Shown here: one piece after another, positions 53,101-62,100 of the stretch
Numbering within the stretch: the stretch's first letter is position 1
How the letters are laid out: every line of letters begins with the position of its first letter
NCBI GenBank assembly: GCA_964019165.1
Contig: OZ025268.1
Coordinates: 20,314,274-20,378,273 of the forward strand
DNA length: 64,000 nucleotides
Source: Mastigias papua
Lineage: Eukaryota > Cnidaria > Scyphozoa > Rhizostomeae > Mastigiidae
Direction: 5' to 3'
The notes under the pieces: model-generated
What the model saw: only the letters and a program-made list of their open reading frames with translations
Told to the model about the DNA's origin: nothing
Database searches by the model: none
Position numbers and translations under genes: made by a program

Positions 53101-56100
53101 AATCTGGATCCGGTTTTTGATTGGTATCTTAATCTGGATCCGGTTTTTGATTGATATCGTAATCTGGATCCGGTCTTTGATTGGTATCTTGATCTGGATG
53201 CGGTTTTTGATTGGTATCCTAATCTGGATCCGGTTTTTGATTGGTATCTTAATTTGGATCCGGTTTTTGATTTTTATCTTAATCTGGATCCGGTTTTTGA
53301 TGGGTATCTTAATCTGGATTCGATTATTTGGTACACAGGTCCTTGTACACATTTGACTTTTGAGTATGTTTTTTTCATGTTTTGTCCATTTGGTTAACAA
53401 TTTGCCTAACAATTTGAGATGGGCTAATGTTTTAGCTGAAGTGTCTCCGTACGAATGAACTAAAATTTTAGATTAGTTTTTGTTCAGAACTTCGCTTTTC
53501 TCTTCTAAATTTTTTGTGCACCTTTCTCATGATATTCATTCACTCAAAACTAATTTCCTTCGCAAAGAGTTGTTAATGTTTAAGGAGAGCAAGTAGCTTA
53601 TTTCTAAGACAAGATAGTTTCATTTTGTTGATATCTTTTCTCTTTTTCACTAAGGCCATTAATTCCTCTGTACCAGAAGTAATGGAAGCTGGAAAAGTGA
53701 ACATGAGGAAGGTTGATGCATTTGTCAGTTTTTGCATCTCTTCATCCTTAACCTCGAAGTGAATCTTGATTGATTGACCCGTTGTTTAATATAGACCTAT
53801 AGCACCTTTTTTTAATTGGCTGATAAGTCACGAGGTCGCCTGAGTATGACAATAGCCATTTTGAGTGTATGAATATGTTCACTCATAATATCTAATGCAA
53901 TGATAACTTGAATGATGGTGTAAAATTTCCTTCACTGGCGTTTCTCTGATCTTGGCCTTCTTTTCAACGCATCATTGAAGCCTTTACGTTAAAAATTTAC
54001 CTCATTTTCAGTTCATAAATGGAGGTGCTCTTGACAGTGTCAAAGATCACGTTCGTGTGAATATCAGACCACTTCTGCTTCTTCTTGGAGATTTTCGAAG
54101 CCTGAATATGAATGTTTTGCAGGTATTTTAATCGACTTTTTTATTACCAAATGGTGAAGTGGCACATTTTTTGTCGCTGTTTTAGCTCCATTTCCATTCC
54201 TCTTTTGATTTCATACACACCCGTTCTAAGATTACTGCTTCATTTTCCCAATCTAAACATTAAAGAATGGTTTTCTGAAAAGAAACCTAGTAGGCGCCAC
54301 AGTTGATTCTTGACTCTCTTGTGAACAAAGCATTTGTTTTCCAACAAAGTGAGAAGTAGAAATATGAAATTAGAGATAAGTTTGACTTAGTTTCCTCCTT
54401 GCAAGTACTGAAAAGCTTGCTTCCTTGTTTTGGCTGAATTTACTTGTTCCATGATAGTCCTCTGGTTCTGTTTTTTGTAGAAACTGACGTGCTTCATGGA
54501 GTTGTTTCCAGATCTCTTTAACGAGAAACTCTGTGAACAGTTACTGGTGGGTCAAAATTCCTTATATTCAGAATCTAGAGTGTAAATAATTTGATGGAAT
54601 TTCCTAAATGCATCTTTGTAGCCTATTTTACTAACTTTTGACTGTGCGTAATCAGATCTATTTTTGCTCCGTGAATCCGTTTGTTCGTGTGCGTGTGCGT
54701 GTGCGTGTGTGCACGTTAGTACTCGTTTTGTTGACTGAAGTTTGATACTTGCAGTGTTATGACATGTCAGTTATGATAAATTTCCTTTGTGATGCAAGAG
54801 CAACTGGCATTTATCATTGGCCTGCCAATTTCTTAGACAAAGTTCTTTTCTTCAACAGGCTCATTTGCGACGTTGGACAGAAGCAGCAACAGCTGCTGCC
54901 AATACACAAAATCAGCAGCAAATAAAACCGGCTTTGCGAAGCAGTGAGGTATATTTATTGAATTAATATATTCGTTCTTGGCGACATTGTTAGCTATTTG
55001 GTAAGGCATCATCTTCCTAAAAATTGATTCGTCGTATTTGAATTTTTTTAAATATTTGTTCACCATGATTATCCCAAATCATCGAATTTTTTTCAGGAGA
55101 TAAAAATATGTGCAGCAATCATGAATATGTTCCAATTGGTGCCAGCAGCCTCATCGAAGCTGATCGAGCCATTAGTGCAACTTACCGTTAAAACAGAGTT
55201 AGCCCTTGTTCTCGAGGTATTTTCATCTTTTTGCTCACCCAGCTTAATTTTCTTCACCTGATATTGTGATGAATTATGCTTTAAAATAGTTTTCTAATTG
55301 GGATATTTCTTCACATAATGACGAATATATACAAAGTGGAATGCCATTTCTCTATTATTTTGTTTGTAAGTGTATCTTTGGATCACAAGCGTTCTATAAT
55401 TTACGCTGAGATATTCCTAGATTTTGTAGGAGCTGCATCCAGTATTACATGTCTAGTATTGGAGATTTCAAGCACTCAGTAGAATTATCGATAATTCTTT
55501 CTTTAGGTTGGAAGCCCATTTAGAGAGCCATTGATAAAGTTTCTCATGAGATATCCAAGTCACACTGCTGATTTCTTCTTGATAAACATCGCAAATCCTT
55601 TGATGAACAGATTTTTCATCGTATGTAAATGATTATTGCATCTAGATGTTACACCGATGTTAGTCAATTCTCTGTTGTTTCCTCGAGCCCCCCCCCCCCC
55701 CACCGGTGGAATAATCGCGCATCTTTCATAATTATTGATACCCACGTATCAAAAAGAATACTTTGTTATTCACAACAACATGCCACTTCATCACCGCCCA
55801 TTCATGCCCACAGCATTACAAAGAGAAGTTCCATTAATAGCAGCCCTGCGAAGGCCGTAATTATTAGGTACCGCATCGAGCATCTTTTTCTGGGTGTGAA
55901 TTTGACGGTAAACAGAGAATCAAGTAACATCGGCCTAACAAGAAATATTTTCAGATTGATTTTCTGCCCCATCTGCGAAATAGTGCCTGTGGTTAAATGG
56001 AAAATTACAAGACCCAGGAACATTCATGACTTCTGATTATCATGCCTGTTGTTGCAATTACTCTTGCCCTATTTCCTTAAGAAATATTTCTGAGAATACT

Positions 56101-59100
56101 TACGTCCTCCTTGCCTTGTACATATTGACTAACGAGTAAACTCAAAGTGAATGGAAGAGTTTTGTATCTTGAATTTGACTTTCTTTCTAAATTGCAATAT
56201 TTTCTTAGTGTCATGGAGATGACTACTTTCTCTTTCAGTACATGCTAAATAGGGATGATGCGAAGCCATTAAGAGCTGCGGTGGAGACAAACCCATTGAA
56301 ACTAGTTAACAGTACCTTCAGTGCAAACATTCCTCAACCGCAGGTACAAAGATATTTTCTAATAGCCATGAATTCTAGCATGATCTACTGTATGGCTTCA
56401 TTGGTGGGACCAATGATCCTATATTTTGAGATAGTTTTATATATATAGAAAGTCTGCTAGTGCCACAGAACTTCACTACAGCACGAAAAAACGGCACCAT
56501 TTTTTAGACATACTAAAACTGTAGTGTTATGTAGTATATTTAAAAAGTGGTGATTCTTCTGCATGCTGTAGTGAATCTGCAGACAATTCATGGTCTTATT
56601 TTCCACACTTTCATGTCCTTAATTACTTTTTGGTAGATCTTAGTTTTCACATCTGTCCTTTGTTTTCGTTTCAGACGTCTGATGAACAAACATCAGTTAG
56701 CAAAAAGCGACAGGAGTTGCAATTCCAAGGCATTCTAATAATCAGGTATAATTATTTGCCTTCCAACCCTTTTTTTATCACAAGTCTTCTTCTTTCACTT
56801 TTACTATACCCTCATTCCATGAAGCCTCTTTTTCAATGCTGATATTTCCTTAAAGGCCCTTTCCAGAATGATGACCAAGTTCCTTCACTCAATATTTCCC
56901 ACATGTTCCCTATGGTAGTGGCCTCATTTCCATAATGTAAACCTGACTCTCCTGATAACAGTTGCATTAGATAGTGGTTTGATACAGAGCTTCAGTTGCA
57001 TCTGTTGTAGCTACACTTTTCACAGTCTGCTCTCTCATGTTGATTTCCCAACACAGAGTGAACAAATTTTCATTCCGAGCCCCGTCTGAATATTTCCTTA
57101 TTTTGCAGGACGCTGGTAAAGCACAGTGAGAGCTGGTTGGCGCAGCAACCTGTTCTTGTATGGATTTCATTCTTGTATCTATTGTTGAATATATTATTGT
57201 TTTCTTGAAAAGCCCAAACTATGGTATAAACAAGATGCAGTAGTAGTGGCGTTGCTCTTGTAGAATACTGTTTGTTTTTCGATGTTTGTTTGTGACCCTT
57301 TCTGTTTGCAAACTGTGTGTGTTTGTTCTGTGAGAGTAAAATGCTTTCAACTGTTTTTTGTTAAAATGCATTTAGTTGTTGTTATTTTTTTACAAGATTA
57401 CTTCCACTTTCAAGAGACACAGTATTTTTTTACTAATAGAGTCTTTTTTAGATGGAGTATTCTTATATATATTTTACCCAGATGAGTGCCGATGTGCCTA
57501 AAGATATTTAAAGTGCTGTAACTGAATTCACTTAGTTTCTTTATTTTTATGTTCTTTAGATTGGCCATCTAAAAAGAATTTGGCTGAATGAAGCTTATTT
57601 CGAGAAAGACAAGAAAAACGTAAGATGAATAGTTTGTGACTTCTGTGATTTGGCTGTAAAATGCTCCGTTTAGGGGCATCTTTGCTTTTTTTGATAGGTG
57701 TCGAGAAGAAATTTTCAGTAGTGTAGGACAGACTGCGCTCGTTATCAATTTGTTTGACAATTTTTATTTCATTGCTATGTAGATTTAACCCAGAATCAAA
57801 TAAATTAATGAGATCATTAAAACCTTCAGTGTGAACATAGCTGTAGCCTTCAGATGATAGATTTCTGTGCTAGGTCATGCCTCAATGTTGTTTGGCGTCA
57901 ATTTTCCCAAGGATCCGTAGACAAAAATATTATCTATTATATTATCAGTTAATGGCACCAGACTATCGTATACTGATTACCATCTGATAATCACCTTATG
58001 AATGCATCGAGTAAGGATATGGTGCTCTTTCCTGGCTTATCAGCGAGCCTTTGATCGGACGCACAAAGTGTTGCTCTGTATTCACATGATTTACGTGTTT
58101 ACTACGTTTTTTATCGATCGTTGTTTGTAGATATATCAGCGATTAGACGTCTCAATATATATTATGTAGTGAAGTTATCTTGATTTCAAATAATCCTTTA
58201 GATTTGTGGAAATTGATCCTTCTTATCTGCAATTCTATTGATTCAGGACACGTCTGTCAGCTCTGGTCGGTGGAGAGAGCCAAAGTTGCTTTCAAAATGT
58301 TTGCTGAATTATGTCAAGTGGGTTAATTACATGGCAGATTATTTAAATCTCTTTCCTTTGTATTCCTGACCTTATAGTGCTTTGCGTCTTAAAATTCTCG
58401 TTTCTCTCAGTTTAGTCACACTTCTTGCAAACATCAACACACCTCCTATCCAATCTCAACCATTGTATCACTATGATGCGAAAACCCTGCCTTGCATTGT
58501 TATTTTCCGAAAGCCAGTAACGTTTCTAAATCTTAATACATTTTATCTGGCCCTGGAGTTAAATTTGTTCACTTTTATCATCTCATTAAACGATTTTTTG
58601 TCCATTTGTTGCCTTGTTCCAAAGGCACGTTATGGTTCCTAAGGAAGAGCAGATGTAGTACAGATGTATCTGAGTTTTTTTAACTTCATATAAATCTCAT
58701 TATCCTATCTTGGTTGATTTTATTTCTTGCTAATATTAATCATCGGTTGATTGTCCAGAATTAATTCTTTCTAATTTTGCAGGCATAGACCAAACGAGAT
58801 AGACCTGCTGTTCCAGATTCTACGAATATTTACAATAAGGACAATTCCAGACTTCCACTTTCTGAACAAATTTCTGGAAACGATAACTAAAGTATGAAAT
58901 CTTTTTGGGTTATTATTAACAGAAATAAAACTAATTAGAGAGATAGTGAGTTTGATCACATTAAACTTTCGTATATATTTCAATCTGTTAATTTTTGTCT
59001 ATCCTTCCTTTCCTTGTCGTTTATCTATATTTTTATAGGCCATTGTTCCTCAATCGATGTTTCACAGTTCCTCTGCCCACATCTCAGTTTCTCAGCCTAT

Positions 59101-62100
59101 ATCTCACAGCTCCTTACCCTACACCTCGCAATTCCATTCTTGCTCTGTCATTTCTATCGTCCATGTCTGTTCTATTCCCTGGGGTAGAGAAAGCTGGTGT
59201 TAATCTTATCCTAGTATGCAAGGAGTTTTCAAAATTTTAAAGAATATTTTGTATTCTTTAGGCATTGCATTGACATTAATTTATTACTTTTTGATCGAAT
59301 GTAGGGTATCATGCGTAGCTGTGCTACAATACATAACATGTGTATGTTTTGCAGGAATACACGATCGAGCAAAAGCGTAACGTATTTTTCAAGTTTGCTG
59401 ATTGTTTCTTGGATCACAGTTATGCACAAGAGCTGAAGGCTATGGTTTGTAATCAGTTCATTATTTCAGATCAAATAAACCTTGGTTTGGAAATCAAACC
59501 CACCCGTGAAATTGTTCACTTCTGGTGATAGACTGACTGCTTTTTATGTGCGGTTGACTAACCTATTCTGACGCTATCTATCTATTAGGAAATTTTGTCA
59601 AATTCACAACGAATTCGTGAATGCAAAGGCACGCAATGTTGTACCAGTTCTTAGACATAGTTTTGGAGACCTTTAAGTTTAAGAGTTTTACCAAAGATTT
59701 ATTTTTTTAGATAACTATAATATGTCTCATCGATCATTAACTTATTCAGTTCAAACTTCCTGTCATGATTATTATTTATTCTTTCAGATTTTGCAGCATG
59801 TGATTATTCCAATGTTCAAAGCAAGCTTTGAAGACAACCAAGTCAATCAGGTTTTCCATCAATTTTTTCGCAGGAATAAACATTCGCTACCTAGATAGAC
59901 CTTAAGAAATAGTAACTTTTTGTCACGGAAACAAGTGTTTGTCATGTTTTTAATCTGATAACTTAGTAATCTATCGCTAAGATGTTGTATACAAAGTTAG
60001 ATTCATTCAGCGATGTGTTTACATTTGCATCCTGTAGACTCGCTTTGCTCAAATATCTTTGCATTGGAGCTTGTTCTTCTCTTCTGTTTCTACACTGCAT
60101 CTTACACACGTCTGTTTTGATTTCAGTTGATTGGTGGTCCACCAAATCCGGATCATGATAGCACTGACAACGTCATAAGTGTTTTTATCAACAAAGTGAT
60201 CGACCCCCAGAGTCCTTTCGCCACCTCTGTGAGTGTTTGTTATTAGAGTTTGAAATTGCTTTGATCTTAAGAAGGAATGTAATAGCCAAAATGCAAAAAA
60301 TGTTGGAAGGCAAGCCATACTATGAATAATGGATTAGTCTCGCTTAACTCAACAGAATTCACGTGTTTACTATCGGCTGACATAAATATAGATACTTTCA
60401 TAAACTCATTTACTGTAGTTATTGACATACTTTAAGAATTTCTCTAATAAGGATTCATATACCCCCCCCCCCCCCCCAATTAGCCTCTGTTCTTCTTTCA
60501 GCTTTGCTATATTGAACTTTTCGTAATGCTATTTGTTTTGTTTCTTTTAGGATTCAGTTAGGATCCTTCTCCTGCAATTTTCAGCCTTGCTCGTTGAATA
60601 TGCTGCGCCGCATATCCATGATGCTTCAAATAAGTATGCTCTCTTTTAAGATATTTAGCTTAGTATTTGACTAGTTAATTTTTCAGCCCTGGGCAAGAAA
60701 ATATCTGTATTCGTATTATTGTTAATGTACGAAAGAATAGAGTTTTTGACATAGAAAGGTGTTTTGCCATATTTATTTACTCCCTATTTATTTACTCCCT
60801 ATTTATTTACTCCCTATTTATTTACTCCCTATTTATTTACTCCCTATTTGTTTAGGTAGAAGTAAAGGTGTACGATCAGTCCCATGTACGATTCCGTACG
60901 TTTGGGAATGCCTGTTAGAGAGGACACTTATCCTGAGCCGTCGGCATAGTGGGTAGAGTGGACAGTGTCTTTCCCCACCGCCTTTAACTTCCCCGATGTT
61001 GTCACCAGGTACTCATTTGCTGCTGGGTGGACAGTGAGCGAGCAACCCACCTATGGTCCGAGGGTTCGGCTCGAACCGTTCATATTCCGCTCAGTAGTCA
61101 AGCGCTCAAACCGCTTGGCCACTCCCCCATAATGTACGAAAGACAAAGAGACAAACACCAACAGCTTCTTCAAACATTTAACTTTCATATTTCTCTTGTT
61201 TATATTGGTAAATCTGTCTTTAAGTGGCCTAAGCATCTTTGATTGTTATGCTGGTTCAGCAAAAATCACCATCACTTTTCCAACATGCTCATTAGATCAG
61301 CATATTTTATTTTTTGCCGCAAAAACATGCTTTTATTAGTCTTGATTTTATTCCTTTGTCGTCAAATAAAAACTAATTTATTTTTCTATCGTTTCTAACT
61401 TGGCTAACACTTTAAAAATTATCATTTTACATTGTCAAAGTAGCCATTTGTGGATAGCTAATGAAGTTTTAAAAATAATATGTGTTTAATGTGCATAAGT
61501 ATATGACAATGTTCTACATACATTCTATATTAAACTTATTGCAAAGAGTCATATTTTACTGTAATAAATAAATCTTTTGATATTGCTTTAAACTGTTCTT
61601 AATTCTTCGATGATCATTCCATTTATTGTAATATACTTGATCCAATGCACTTAAGCAAGTTGGATGTCATATCATAGGATAATTTGAAGAATTTTAGTTA
61701 CTTCTTTCTTCAAGTTTGTTTCTCTTCCATTTGCAGAAAACAAGGAAACAAATTAAGACGTCTTTATCAATACGCTTGGCCATGCTTGCTTCCAAAACAG
61801 TGTGTTGTATGTGTTTACACCTAGTTATTTATCACCCAATAGGGTACTTTCTTAATGTAGTGCAGCAGATATGTTGCAAGTATTAATCTTCTTTCGAGGT
61901 CGCATTTGAAGGAACAATATTGCTACCGTTTCCTATGCTTTCCAGTTCCTTTCAGAAACCTGATGCTAATAAATGTTTGATTAATATTTTTCAGGATCCA
62001 GCGACAAAATATCATGGACACTATCTCCAAGCACAAATCATTTCCAAGTTTGCAATCCATAAGAAATTTGTTCTCCAGGTGAGAGACCTCGGTTTCATTG

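Noticed and set aside
53008..53412. [16 protein letters not shown] peptide on the minus strand
   Set aside because: It is produced by the 30-bp minisatellite and overlaps a TRRAP exon on the other strand.
55629..56036. 135-residue plus-strand open frame
   Set aside because: It begins just inside a TRRAP intron after a good donor, includes a poly-C run, and shows no conserved motif; TRRAP continues correctly at 56239.
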